Source of the DNA: Sordaria brevicollis
Lineage: Eukaryota; Ascomycota; Sordariomycetes; Sordariales; Sordariaceae
Reading direction: 5' to 3'
DNA length: 64,000 nucleotides
NCBI GenBank assembly: GCA_033439795.1
Contig: JAUTDP010000013.1
Span: forward strand, 1,550,001 to 1,614,000
Shown: piece after piece, positions 11,589 through 23,897 of the stretch
Layout of the letters: every line of letters starts with the position of its first letter
Numbering within the stretch: the first letter of the stretch is position 1
Made by a program: the position numbers and the translations under genes
Notes under the pieces: generated by a model
The model's database searches: none
The model's input: only the letters and a program-made list of their open reading frames with translations
What the model was told of the DNA's origin: nothing

Positions 11589-13475
11589 CTAAGCTGCTGG
11601 CGTTGACCCGGTTTGGGATAGGGACTCCGTCACCGGATGTAATGTCGACAGACTATTGACAGCCCTAAGTTTGCCACGCCGCGGAGGGGGAAGCTTGGGG
11701 GGCTGCTTTTTGGCCACTAGCCCACTCACCTTGCCGTCGCCAGATACGGCTTCCGCAGCCGAAGCCGCTGTCGGCGATGAGCTGCTAGCAACAGCAACCC
11801 CGTTTCCGTCACTCTGCTCAGAAGTGGTGCCCTTAGTCATTCTTGTTGGCGTAGGTGGTGGTTGCGGGGAGACCGGCACACCGTGGCGATGCTTTGGAAC
11901 GATGGGAAGCGATTTTTGGGCCCTTAGCCGTCTCGCTGGTGGTGGTGATGGTTTTCGACGGCCTGTTGTTTTCTGACCTTCAATGCTTTTCGAGGCCAGA
12001 ACGTTCGAAGCCGCTGTTTCCGGCGTATCACTCGCAGGAATGGCGATTATCGACCCTGTGGTGCCTTCCGTATCTTGCTCTTCATGTCTGAGCTCACGAG
12101 CCAGATTTGACTTCCTGCTTGGTGTTTCTATGCCTGGCTTCTCGTGGACATTTGCAATGACGCTAACGGTACTACCGCTTTGGGCCTGGCTGAGGCTCCC
12201 TACAGAGACAGGGCTCAGCATGCTCTCATCGTCCAGCAGCCACGGAGTGTTTGCGACACGTTCAACCAGCCGGAGCGTGGTTGGCTCGGGCGGCAGAAAG
12301 TGCACACTTCCTGAGCCACGAAGTATTTCGAGCAGGCTCAGGATTTGATCGCGCTTGTAATGTGGCGGTTGGCTGAGCTGCGTGTGCGATAACAGTGGAG
12401 CGAGAACCCGCAAATACGTATGTCTCAGGGTGTTCATTTCCACCGGGAGGTCGAGTAAATTACGGATGATGACGTCAAGTAAAACTCGTAGATCGTTGGT
12501 ATAAAAGTATTCATAGGTTGCCTTGGTGGTGAATAGCAAATATAATAGCTTCAATATGATGAGTTGAAGTGACGTTTCGGTAGCGCGATTGAGAAGCAAG
12601 ATAATGTTCTCGCCAAAGGTTCGGAAAGACGGGCCATGGAGACTGAGGACTTTGACGACTCGGTTCGTGATATGGGTAACAGGCGCAGTTGGGTCAACAG
12701 CTCCAGACGCTGATGCAACCATGTACTGCTCGTTCAGTACCAACTTGTCCATGGCTAACGTTAGTGGATATGTGGTTGAACAAAGATAAGGCAAGCCGAA
12801 GACCTACTAGAACACGGATTACGGCGTAATGATATGGATCGTCCACGTCGTCGGAGAAGGCTTCGATGAGCTGAAAGAGATACATGACAAATTCGTCGTC
12901 TACCTGAGCCAGGTCTTGGTGGGGCAGCTTTTCGATGCGAGACATCTCGTACATCAACTCGAGAAGTAGACGGTGAAGGCGGCCGTCATGATTGCCGCAG
13001 CCCTTGATCAGCTCGAGCAGTCGTAGAAAGCAGCCTTCATTAACCATGCGCCGGAAGGTTTCTTCCTCGGCCCGGCCGTCTAGCAGGAGGAAATTTGAAA
13101 TGACATGCAACGGCCCGTACTCGTCCTCCTGCAACAAGCTGTATATGATCTGGGTCCGCACATAGTCGGCGTTCTGGCTGAAGATACTGCTAACTCGAAG
13201 CTGTTGGGAACAAGTCGCGACGTCGTCTTCATCGTCAAGATAGCGGTCCCGGCCGATCGCGACCAGTTCGAGCCATGACCGCAAAACGTCGTCGAGAGAT
13301 TCGGGGGTTGGACAAGGGGTAGAAAGGATGCCGTTCAGGGCTAGGGAGGGTTAATTGATCAGCAATCGAAACAAAGGCAACATGCAAAGGGAATGAATGC
13401 CGTTCGGCGGGCTTGCTCACCATGCCAGAACTGCTGCTCGTTCTCAACAGGCTCAGTCACCTCGAGGTCCGCCAT
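11589..13475 (-). CDS. LDB17: SPIN90/Ldb17/Dip1 family protein (Arp2/3 activator)
   Basis: The predicted product is 580 aa from exons 13475-13421, 13340-12808 and 12743-11589 (minus strand). Introns are 80 and 64 bp; the second has an ACTAAC branch site and joins ...[17 protein letters not shown]... in phase 0. Residues 1 to about 330 match the leucine-rich helical domain of the SPIN90/Ldb17/Dip1 family ([68 protein letters not shown] regions). The last ~200 residues are Pro/Ser-rich with poly-Pro pieces such as PPPTPTR and [10 protein letters not shown], likely SH3 ligands. Family members activate the Arp2/3 complex without a pre-existing filament and act at endocytic actin patches. The first exon is only 55 nt; it was chosen because MADLEV...FWHALNGIL gives continuous family-like sequence. 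Confidence 0.83.
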
Positions 13476-15006
13476 GTTCTCCAGCGAGCAGCACCAATCT
13501 TGTTGTCGACACCGATGAACTGGGCATCCCGAACGGCGACTACTGGTATCGCATGGGCACGTATACCTTGGCCGTCCTGATCCACCGTTGGGCGTGCTTG
13601 GAGGTAGTTGTACTGGACTGTTGAGGCTGTGTGGGAATAACTGGCGGATGTCGTCACTTGCTACAGCTGAGTACTTTGTGTTGAAAAGAGAAGGAACAGT
13701 TGAAGGTGGCGGGCTTGTATTAAGTAGGAAGAGGTCCGCTCGGTAGTTCTGGGGAGCCGGGTACTTTTATTACAGTTCATCCATGCAAAACTGGCGGGCG
13801 CCCCAGTGACATCTGGTTTGTGGGGGGAGAAGGGGCCGGGGTGAAACCTCAAGGCTGCTTCGCCGAGTACGTACCGCCTGCACACGTGGAGGTTTTCCAC
13901 AAAATACTTTACCTACTTACCTGTACCTTTTTTTCAAAGCCATCTGCCGTCCCATCTTGTTGTACTTTGGAACCTCTAAAACTGCCGGCCTTTGTCACAG
14001 GACGGCCGTCCTTGTAGAGCCCGTTTTTTCCAAGTGGATCGATGCCGTGTAGACTTGGAATCTAGGGTACAACCACATGGAATCAGGTGGCCCATGCTAC
14101 CTCAAAACGTACCGTGCCGTCTTAGAGGTACCTTGTACGGATTTTTTCAGAATGCGATGCCGTCCGGCCCTGGGTGGCAGCTGGCCCCGGATGTAGTACC
14201 TTATGTACAGCATGTAGCATAGCGTACAGACCCAATGATAAGCAAATTAAGCAAGTGGGGCGGCCTTTTTGGAGTTACCAAGTGCATCTTTTCAAGTTGT
14301 TCCTTCAACACTCTCACTTAGGTTGGTATGGTATATGCAGGCACGGCAGTGTCGACGACCGAAGATGAAAGTATCTGATGAATTCGACCATACCTCTACA
14401 GGTCCATCTGCCAGCAGACCAATTTCAGTAATTCCGCTGCGCTAACCGATCAATCCATCCATGCCTGCTATCATGTTCTCGGGCGAATTTCTGACGCTGT
14501 GTTGTACCTATCTGCTCCATGGATGATTGAGCTCGACGTCGACCACCCACGGATCTTTCAACTTTCATGTGTTATCTTACATCTCAGACCCTGCCAGCGC
14601 TCTGGCCTTCATTAGTAAGTAGATGTCAACAGGTCGGCCAATTCGCACTGATACCTATTAACATTCGAGCCGCGCAGTATACAGAGAGGCGAAAGCCCTT
14701 GGTAAACCAGTGGAGGGCCAATATGCTCAAGCTAAAGCTCCGTGCCTCGACCTGATCATCCTACTCCCTTATAGGTATTCTCTATCAGGCACAGCATGCG
14801 GTCATGGAAACCGGGGGAACACTTATGGGGCTAGCGGCAATCAGTGTTCTTCGCTAACCTGTCCAACACCTTATGCCGTAAACGTCCATCGTTAGGACAC
14901 CAAGTTGTGGTGGGTTGATTGTGAAGGGCAGGGCAGACACCAGGCGGGCTGTGACAGCGCGCTGCTCCTTTGAATAAAAGGTTCGGAGACTCTTGAATTA
15001 CTAGCC
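13476..15006. other. Intergenic stretch between Ldb17-like and naa30
   Basis: No gene is recognised in this 1.5 kb. It includes GTACC-type motifs at 13906-13929 and 14121-14140. The ORFs present are short and unlike known proteins. Confidence 0.5.
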
Positions 15007-15689
15007 TCATCGAAGCGCAATGCCTCTATCATCAAGAGGGTAGTGGGTCGCCGCACCGTCGTCGACTGATCTGAGAAGCAGGACCAATCTATATGCGCTG
15101 TTTCCGTTCAGATAGTAGCGGTGAAGCTTTTTGGACCGAACGAAACCCAGGCGCTCGTAGAGTCTCATGGCCGGGATGTTGGTCTCTTCTGTCTCCAATA
15201 CAATCTCGTCGGCGTCTCGCTGAGCCATGGCGTCGATGGCTCTCCGAACCAGTTCCGTCGCGATCCCGTGTCCGCGATACTGAGAAGAGACGGCGAGCAT
15301 GGCAATGTATCCGCGGAGAGTGGGCGGGGAATGAGAGGCGTGAGGTTCGAGTTTGCAAATGATAACTCCTATGAGAGAAGAGTCGACTGGGTGCAAGGCC
15401 TATCGGGATCATTGAGCGGTCAGCTCACCTGGCCCCAAGCCCATACACAAGCCTCAACAGATCGAGATCATGCACATACCATGAAACACAGATGCCCCCA
15501 TTGGTAGAGGAAATAGCGATAGACATAGATGCTGTACGGCTCGCTCAGGTCTTTTGATATCAGCGCGCGGATAGCTGGGAGATATTCTGCTTCCAGCTTA
15601 TGCTCATATTTGATGTACTTGAGCTCTCCAGGAAGCTGGTCGACCCGCGGTGTTTCTGTCACTGCCGCCTTTTCCGTGGTTCCTTCCAT
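15007..15689 (-). CDS. naa30: NatC N-terminal acetyltransferase catalytic subunit Naa30/Mak3
   Basis: The predicted product is 200 aa from exons 15689-15480 and 15399-15007 (minus strand). The 80-bp intron (GTATGT...GATAG) joins in phase 0 (...WGHLCFM/ALHPVDSS...). The protein is a single GNAT fold. Motif A, the acetyl-CoA loop, reads QYRGHGIATELV, and the C-terminal motif is ETNIPAMRLYERLGFVR, where Asn and Tyr positions are conserved in Naa10/30/50 enzymes. EPYSIYVYRYFLYQWG is a hallmark of Naa30, the NatC catalytic subunit. NatC acetylates N-terminal Met followed by a bulky hydrophobic residue, on ribosomes, together with Naa35 and Naa38. The length is close to yeast Mak3 (176 aa), without the long N-terminal tail of animal Naa30. 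It is divergent from the PDAT gene, 1.3 kb away. Confidence 0.92.
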
Positions 15690-17002
15690 GTCGATATAGA
15701 GACTCTAGCAGGATCCAAAACGTCTATGCCGTGTCGGGGCTATGGGAGATTGAACAAAAACGAGAAAGTGGGAAAAAAAAAAAATGGTTGGCGAGGCCGA
15801 ATAAAGATGGAGAGAATGTGACGTTCAGACGGTAGTGTCACGGTCCATTTAAGTACCTGGTCCGTCTCAGCTGAATGGGCGAACCGGGGTGTAGTTAGGT
15901 ACCTCTAAGGTTTAATAGAAGGGCAGATCTATTTTCACATGTCTTTATAGTCGCAACCTCTAGAACGTAGCTTACTAGTACGACGACGCAGTAACAAATA
16001 CAACAACAGCGAGGACAAGCAGTTTCCCCTGCGTGTCAACATTTTGCGTCAGAGGTCGATAGCGCATTTCAACTTCAACATCTTTGCAGAGTAATAAACG
16101 GTACGTACCAAAACTATGAAAAGGTGCCTCCCACTTTAGAGGTAAGAGGATCGGGAGTTCACAAATCTGCACCTGTTCCAAATTGTTCATTCACATCCGA
16201 GCCGGCATTACGTCAGGGGGCTACAGCACGCGTAGACTGCATAGTATCCAGGCATGGTTAGATTGTGTTGGGGGAAGGAAGCAACCAGCAAGCTAGGTAC
16301 TGTACCTACCTACTTACCTCTACGGTTCTAGACTTCTGGAGCACAGCAACTGCCCGAGGTGCATTCAGTGCAAGAAACGTGGCTCGAGCTCGAGCCCCAT
16401 TCAGGTACCTAGAGGTACCTAGCGTACATAGGTAGAGATGAGAGGTAGGTGCCGCTGATATGCCTCAGGAGGTGAGCGCGTTTCGACGTTCACACCGAAC
16501 GCTGCCTGGTTGGTATTCCTCCTTGCATCAATGTTTCCTCGACTTCTGTAAAGGTAGTCCAGGTCGGGACCGACGCCCGAGATCGCCGCGTCAACTTGCC
16601 AGACTGGACGTGTATTATACCGCCGCTAATCGTGAAGTGATCCATACCTTTACACTACCTCTACCTATTGTATAGGTATCATCAAGCGTGGTGCCATTCC
16701 CCGCTCCAGCCCTACGACCGTGGCGTCACCGGAAGCCGCGCCATACATAACAGCCCACTATCAGGACCCAGGACCCCATATCACAGATTCCGAGCAGGCC
16801 CGCTGCCCGTCTCAAAAAACATCACGCCCGCCCACTGCTGATGACGGGACCGCTGAGCTGGACAGTCTGAGAGCCCGGCCCATCCGCACTCGCTCCGGTT
16901 CCATCTTTTCCTTTCTTTTCTTAGCCTCTGACAATTTGTCTCTCTCGCGTCGTACCGGCAACCCACGGCGGCGGCGGCGGTAGCCACCAGCACCCCCGAG
17001 AA
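15690..17002. other. Divergent promoter region naa30/PDAT with clustered GGTACC motifs
   Basis: No gene is recognised. This interval has the densest set of the dispersed motif: 15897-15906, 16294-16320, 16401-16420 (two AGGTACCTAG copies in a row), about 16430-16448, and 16650-16680. Both flanking genes start from it. Confidence 0.5.
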
Positions 17003-18980
17003 ATGGCGACAACTGTTCGGCGCAGGCTGGTCGGCAAAGACATGGAATGCGAGACCGCGTCGGAAACTGCTTCCGAGACTGCGACATCGCGCGAGCCGAG
17101 TCCCGATATCCAGCATGAGGCTGCTTCACCCACCGTCAAGATTGTACACAAACGTCCCAGAACCCGAAAGCGCAAGACGACAGCGATTTTCTTGTTGGGG
17201 AGTTTGTTTGGCATTATAGCAGCCGGATTTTTTGCCAAGAGCAATGATCTGATTGATCTTCCTCTACCGGAGCTCAAGGAGCTCAGCATGGACAGCCTAT
17301 TTGAGGTGCTGCCGGCCGGCTTTGTCAAGGAGATGCGTGACCTGGTGGTGAGTGAAAACAATGGCGATGTGGGCAATTTTGCTATTGTTGACCCATCTGA
17401 CCTTCCCGACCGGCCTCTAGAACGGCGAACGAGACTTCATAGAGAGCGATGATGCCTTCTCGGTGGGCCTGAAAATGCGCGCCGAGGGCCTGTCGGCCGA
17501 CCATCCGATTGTCATGATCCCCGGGGTTATATCTACGGGTCTAGAGTCATGGGGCACGTCTGAGCTTTCGTTGCCCTATTTTCGGAAGCGGCTTTGGGGC
17601 AGCTGGACCATGATGCGGGCCCTTGTCATGGACAAGGAGATGTGGAAGAGACACATCATGCTCGACAAAGAAACGGGCTTAGATCCTCCCGGCATCAAAC
17701 TACGCGCCGCTCAGGGGTTCGACGCGACCGACTTCTTTATCACGGGATACTGGATTTGGAATAAAATCCTGGAAAATCTAGCGTCCATTGGCTATGATCC
17801 CACCAACTCGTACACAGCTGCTTACGACTGGCGATTAGCATATGCAAATCTCGAAGTGCGCGATCACTACTTTTCCAGGCTCAAATCTTACATTGAGCAG
17901 GCCGTGTTTCTGCACAAGAAAAAGGTGGTCTTGACTTCTCACAGCATGGGCAGCCAGGTCCTCTTCTACTTTTTTCACTGGGTTGCCTCTGAGAAAGGTG
18001 GTAAGGGTGGCCAATATTGGGTGGAGAGACATGTTGATTCATGGATCAACATCAGCGGATGCATGCTGGGGGCTGTGAAAGATGTGACAGCAATCCTCTC
18101 GGGCGAGATGCGGGATACGGCTCAGATGAACGCATTCGCGGTCTACGGACTTGAAAAGTTCCTTAGCAAGGAGGAACGTGCAGAGATATTCCGTGCCATG
18201 CCTGGCATATCATCCATGCTTCCTATGGGCGGCAATGCCATCTGGGGAGAATTGGACTGGGCTCCAGACGACCAATCAGGCCAAGGGCATAGCTATGGCT
18301 CGTTGCTTAATTTCCGCACCGGCCAGAACGGATCAACAATCCCGGATCGAAACTTTACCATTGAGGACGCGATGGATTATATCCTCAACACAACTGACGA
18401 CTGGTACCGCGATCAGGTTAGAGGCAGTTACTCCCACGGGGTGGCCACGACTAGCGCGGAAGTAGAGGCAAACGAAAATGACCCCCGGAAATGGATCAAC
18501 CCTCTCGAGACACGGTTGCCGTTGGCGCCCAGCCTCAAAATCTACTGCTTCTATGGTGTAGGGAAGCTGACGGAGCGAGCCTATTTCTATCGGGCGCCGG
18601 ATGCGGGGACGACGAGACATCTTAACATGACGATCGATACGACCTTGACTCAGGGGCATGTTGACCACGGCGTGATTCTGGGCGAAGGCGACGGCACAGT
18701 AAACCTCATGAGCTTGGGGTACATGTGCAACAAGGGGTGGAAAATGAAGAGGTTTAATCCCGCGGGCTCAAAGATCACCGTGGTCGAAATGCCACATGAG
18801 CCAGAACGGTTCAATCCGAGAGGAGGCCCAAACACGGCCGATCATGTGGATATTCTGGGAAGACAGAATCTCAACGAGTATATCCTTAGAGTGGCGGCAG
18901 GTCAAGGCGATACAATCAAGGACTTTATTGCCAGCAATATAGTCGAATATGCAGCAAAGGCGAAGGTTTATGACGAATGA
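17003..18980 (+). CDS. LRO1: Phospholipid:diacylglycerol acyltransferase (PDAT)
   Basis: The predicted product is 634 aa from exons 17003-17347 and 17421-18980. The 73-bp intron begins GTGAGT, ends CTAG and joins ...MRDLVV/NGERDF... in phase 0. The enzyme moves a fatty acyl group from the sn-2 position of a phospholipid to diacylglycerol, making triacylglycerol at the ER without acyl-CoA. The layout is the family's: a short basic cytosolic N-terminus, one membrane segment at residues ~59-78 after an RKRK patch, then a lumenal LCAT-type alpha/beta hydrolase domain. The nucleophile lies in SHSMGSQ (Ser290); Asp539 in GEGDGTVN and His590 in ADHVDILG complete the triad. The MIPGVISTGLESWGT block is typical of Lro1. 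The length matches yeast Lro1 (661 aa). Confidence 0.96.
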
Positions 18981-19221
18981 CTGTCGGCTAGCCGCTCTCA
19001 AGCAGACTTTATATAGTGAGGGACGGCAATAGACGGTCTGTGGAATGTGGATGCAATGAAAGTGCAGGAAGGCACATGGAAGGGTGACTACTGTTTACTT
19101 TGATTAGTCATCCACAGTAAAAGTTATGGTGGCCGTTCCTCTTTTTCTTCTGTTTCTCTTTTCTCTCTCTTTCCCCGTGTCTTTCTCTCGTTGCAGGCTC
19201 TCGTACTAAGTGATACCCCCT

Positions 19222-19245
19222 CCCCCCCCCCCCCCCCCCCCCCCC
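19222..19245. repeat. 24-base poly(C) tract after the PDAT gene
   Basis: There are 24 C in a row, preceded by five more C and one T and by about 60 bp of C/T-rich sequence. It lies about 240 bp past the PDAT stop, so perhaps in the 3' UTR or just beyond it. The length may be unreliable in an assembly. Confidence 0.85.
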
Positions 19246-19440
19246 TGCTTTTTTTTTCTGTCATGGTACCTTGTTGACGCCCCTCTTGGCTCTAAGGGCA
19301 AGCCTGATATCAGCTACAGTTAAACAGCTGAGTTTGTAGGACAAGCTTTGGATGCTTTGAATGGGGACGGTTCTTGCCATTATATGTCGGAACGTCAAAC
19401 AGGCAAATGTGTATTTAGGAAGAAATCAAAATCCAAACAC

Positions 19441-19481
19441 TAGAGAAGGAGAAGGAGAAGAAGAAGGAGAAGAAGAAGAAA
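19441..19481. repeat. GAA/GGA-rich purine microsatellite
   Basis: This is a 40-bp run made of GAAGGA and GAAGAA units on the plus strand, imperfect but strand-asymmetric, with no gene across it. Confidence 0.7.
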
Positions 19482-21278
19482 GTGTTGTTTGGATAAGTGA
19501 CTGTACGCTGCAAAGTGGGCTTGTTCGGATGAAATGGCATGCTGGACGTGACTGAAGTCGAATCCTGCTTCCGCGTACTTGGCTTTCCATCAGTTTTCTT
19601 ATGGCCACAGCCGATTTATCCGACTGGTGCATCTTACTGGACCTTTCCAGGATTTCTCAATCTCGGATTCCAAGCTGCCTTGGACAACTCCTGACACTGC
19701 CACCGACCTCAACACAGATCACAACTTTCTGACAATAAGCGAAACTAGGGCTATTATGTAGAGATATGAGTGACCCGCTGCCTGAGCTTCTGGAATCACG
19801 CCTCCCGTCGGATCACCTCCACGGTCCCCTGCCAACGCTCGGTAGGGTACTAGGTACACGTGCAAAGGGCTCTCCACCAAGCCCACAATCTCCACTCCCC
19901 TACTTCTACATGGAGGTATCTGCTAGTATCTGCTGCGTCTTACGAACCTGCCAATTTGTGTGTTATGGGGTTTTGGTATTATAAATGGACAATGTGGCGG
20001 TCAATGCTCGTTGATACATTGTGGGTATTGGCCACTGTTTGCTGTTGGAGTCACCAATCTCGACTTGGCTCCTTGTCCTATTTTTTTTCTCTACAAGTTG
20101 AATACCAGACTGTGAACGGGAGCGCTTATCTGGATAATTCAGTGCCCAGCAGGTTATGTACGTCATCGACCGATGCGTTGCAACATTAAGGTAGGTATCG
20201 AGTACATGTGATGTGTACTTGTACCGATCAAATTAGTCCACGATTCAATACGCTCCGTAACTTCGCAATTCCTTTGCTTTGCTGGGTGTTTCTATAAGTG
20301 ACCGCGGTAAAACAGATTAAATGCAGACCGGAACAACACCGTACCTTTCATAACTCCCGGCGGTAGTTGAGTGGATACCGAAGCCAAGATCGGCCCTCTA
20401 CACTAGAGGTAGGTAGGTATGCACCTTGTTTCCACTCTGCGGTTCTGCTTCCGACTTGCATCCGGCCAACACGATCTCGGTCAAGCAAGCTATGTACAAT
20501 GCCAGGAACGATACATGCATTGGAATGATACATGCAATCAGGGAAAAGTGTGCCTATCCGGATACAACACGGCCAAGTCGTACTTGGATTGACAGGTACA
20601 GTACCTACTGTACTTTCCGTGGGTTCATCAGCCAAACGGCCAACAATCTCGGGGTGTGGACTTGCCAGTGGGTAATAATCCATACACCATGGTACATCAC
20701 CACCTACTTTCTCCGTCCAGACTCCAAAGGGTTCATCTCACTCCAGGGTCCCTGCCCGGCCGTCTTCTTCCAGTCATCGGCGCAGTGCACTCAGACCGGC
20801 GTGTTGAAGGCTTCCCGAATCCCCCGTCTCATCAAACATCCACCACATGTTTCTGGTCTGTCCTGTCAAAGCTCAGCTCCCTTTGAACCTTTACGCTACC
20901 TAGTTTCAAGCGACCCAAAAGAGCTGCAGGCCGAGCTCTCCTTCGTTCCGTCCATCCCTCTACTCTACTCTGCTCTATTTACCTTGGTGGCCAGTCTGAC
21001 CTTTACATCGAATACTACGACAGATAGAAGAACACGTTCGCTTTTTCACGACTTTCGCACAATCTCATACCTTCGTCCTCGTAATTTATTTCCGATTCGG
21101 CTACCTCCAGGAAGCCAGGTCCCATTTGTCTTCCACTTGCCCTGTACCCGGTTCAGCTCGTTGGTTTCGCGGCAGTCTCTCGGTCTCGGTGCATAACACT
21201 GAATCACAACACCGGACTTTGGCTATCTTCTTGGGGTTTGCCTGTTCCGAGAGCAAAGAGGAGAGTTCAGCCGCAACA

Positions 21279-23897
21279 ATGGCTCCGTCCTTCTTAAACC
21301 TCAAGGAGATCCGCAGGCGATCGCGAAACAGCTTCAGGACGGAACGCTCGACCGACGGCTCGAGCGAAACAAGCAATGGCACTGCTCCCACAACCGGCTC
21401 TTTGACTCCTCCGTCCTTTTCTTCGCACCAGTCGGACCCGGCTCTCAATGTGCAGGTCAACACTCAGCAGCCGACGTCCCCAACTCCTCCTGCCACCGCC
21501 CCTTCACGCCCCGCGCCACATCCCTACCCCACGGGAAACCCAAACAGATATAGTGTCTCGGGCATGACAGGCCTAGGATCGCCAATGCCAAACGGCAGGG
21601 GCCCCAACTTGCCCGTCTCGCAGTACTCTCCGCGCATCACCAGTATCCAAGATAACTCCTGGGTGAGTTGGACTTGAATTGTGCTTGGCCAATGGCTCGC
21701 CGCTCGCCTTGACTGACCAGCCCGTCACAGGTCTATCAAAAGGTCCTCCTTGTCTACGGCACCGTTGGGGAGCCTTCTCAGCAGTCTATTGACGGGACTG
21801 TGACTGTCAGTCGGCTTGACGACGGCTTCCCCCCAATCAGCTGGCCCGTGTGTGATTCCCAGTTCAAGGCTCTGGTCTACATGACGCCCGGCGCAAACCG
21901 GTTGCGCTTCGACTTTGCCAGCCCGAAACTCGCCAACAGCGGATCAACAAATCCCATCCACGCCTCCTATCTCACGATACACATGCTTCCCACGACCAAT
22001 GCCCCTCCTCTCCAGCTCGCCATTTTGCTCGCCAAGGACTCTCCCGCCACATACGATGCTGTTCCAGCCAGGATCGAGCGAGAAGGGAACGGTTTGGAAA
22101 CGGCAGTGAGAAAGTTCCGCATGGCTGCCTATCTGTGGCAAGCATTCACTGCAGAACAGATGTGGCGCAATAAGTTTGGCCGTCGCGTGTTTCGGTTCGA
22201 GGAAGAGTGGACGACCGGTTCGGCAAATCAGAGGGATAGGGAACAGGGAACATTACGATCTGAAGCACGCATTCACATAATCAGAACAAACCATACCCTA
22301 GCAGAGCTACGCGACTTGAACAAGGCCCAGCAGAACCAAAACGCCAACGAAAAGGATGCTTTGTATGGGATTGCTGCAGATGCGGTCAGAGACTATTTCA
22401 AGCCGCTCCCCGGTCAAAAGCTGTACGTTTCTGTCTTGTTGCTAGACTCACAATGGGATACGAGCTCGAGAACGATCACCGCGCACGCCGCGCTCGGAGG
22501 GGGAACCGGCGATCTGCAGCTTGCTATATTCGGGTCACATTGCCTGCAGAGCTACCCTACAAGCTTCGAGGAAGTGGTCCCGGCATTTAGTGACTGCACG
22601 CCTACAGATACGAACTACGTTGCCAACGACTGCAACGAGGCTGGGAGTTCGTGGGAGGCAGCCAACATCGGCATTGGCGCTCATCTGCACGAGACAGGCC
22701 ATTTGTTCGGCCTCCCTCACCGCGAAAGTGGTGTCATGCTAAGGGACTACGTGAAGCTAAATCGTACTTTCCTTGTTCGGGAGGCGTATTCGACACGCAC
22801 GCGCTCCAAAGGTGGCCCGGTGTCGCAGGAAGATGAATGTACCTGGCACCGTCTGGACTGCCTCAGGTTTCGGAGCCACCCATGTTTTCGACTGCCCAAC
22901 GATCCAGCTCCAAGCCTCGATGACAGTGTCCAGGCTTGGCCTGTAGGAGGAGGCGAGGTCATGATAACGGCCGCCTCAGGGATCATGTACGTGGAGATCT
23001 TTGGAGAAGATGATAAGGACGTCTGTCACAAATGGATAGAATATCTCGGAGAAAGTGGTAGCGGTAATGGATCGGGTATCCAACGCCAAATAACACTCAG
23101 CGAGATGGAGTTGCGGAAAGAACTGGGCGAGGACAAGAACAGGAAGAAGGGGAAGTTAAAGATCAGTGTCCGGTCGCATGGCGGCGGCTCTTTGGATATT
23201 GAAGATTTTCATCAGTTGTGCTCCAAGCAATCCAGCTTCAAGCTTCCCATGGGCTTAGTACCGGGAGTGCCTGTCCTGGCGCAGACGGCATATCGTGGCA
23301 AGACGCTAGGAGCATCCAAATTGGAAGGAAGCGAGCCCCAAGAAGTTGTGTTCACGAGTGCGGTGAAGCAAGGCATAGTCCTCTCCAGGATTATTGTATA
23401 CCACGGGCTGGCTCTGGATGGTTTGGAGTTCGTATATGATGACAACTCAACGCAGATATTTGGAAAAAAGGGTGGCAAGGTAGGGGGTGACGTTTTTGAA
23501 ATGGGTAAGAATACACTTGAAGGTCAGACGACAACCTTCACAGAAACGTACTGACTGATGATATACAGATATTCGACGGGGTGAATACGTTACCGGCTTT
23601 TACGTCAGAGCTGGCTTCTGGATCGATGGCCTTCAAATCTTCACTAGCTCCGGGAGGAAATCGCCAATTTACGGCAATCCCAACGGCGGCTCTGGGTACG
23701 TTACTCTGCGACCTACAGACCCCTTTTAAGCTTCTCAGACCCTGCCCAAGAAAACATCCTGCTAACCAGAACCTCTGTTGTACAGACATACACTCGTACC
23801 ACCAAGAGGATTTAATATTGTTGGAGTTACCGGGTCCTGCGGCGCTTGGGTTGACGGGTTTTCTGTTGTCATCAGTAAACTGCCTCTCTCTCTTTGA
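21279..23897 (+). CDS. Zinc metallopeptidase with C-terminal jacalin-like lectin domain
   Basis: The predicted product is 798 aa from exons 21279-21662, 21731-23504, 23569-23695 and 23786-23897. Introns are 68, 64 and 90 bp; the last has a GCTAAC branch site. A Ser/Pro-rich N-terminus (~125 aa) precedes a peptidase domain of the fungal putative-peptidase family that includes yeast YIL108W. The zinc site is HETGHLFGLPH (His448, Glu449, His452, His458), an HExxHxxGxxH metzincin-like motif. From residue ~650 the sequence is a jacalin-type beta-prism lectin (VLSRIIVYHGLALDGLEFVY, EYVTGFYVRAGFWIDGLQ, SCGAWVDGFSVV regions). Its last two strands are supplied by two small exons, so an unspliced reading would truncate the lectin. 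No signal peptide is seen, so an intracellular location is likely. The substrate is unknown. The ATG at 21279 was chosen as the first one giving the usual N-terminus. Confidence 0.9.

Larger units (their letters stand above)
18981..21278. other. Intergenic stretch between PDAT and the metallopeptidase
   Basis: No gene is recognised in 2.3 kb. It holds a pyrimidine-rich run ending in a 24-C tract, a GAA/GGA-rich purine run at 19441-19481, and motif copies near 19841-19860, 20190-20230 and 20403-20420. A 256-codon plus-strand ORF at 20426-21196 directly upstream of the next gene shows no family resemblance and is treated as chance. Confidence 0.5.

Noticed and set aside
20426..21196. 256-codon ORF just upstream of the metallopeptidase
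   Set aside because: It has no recognisable domain, composition like the surrounding promoter, and ends before the well-supported start at 21279; kept only as intergenic.
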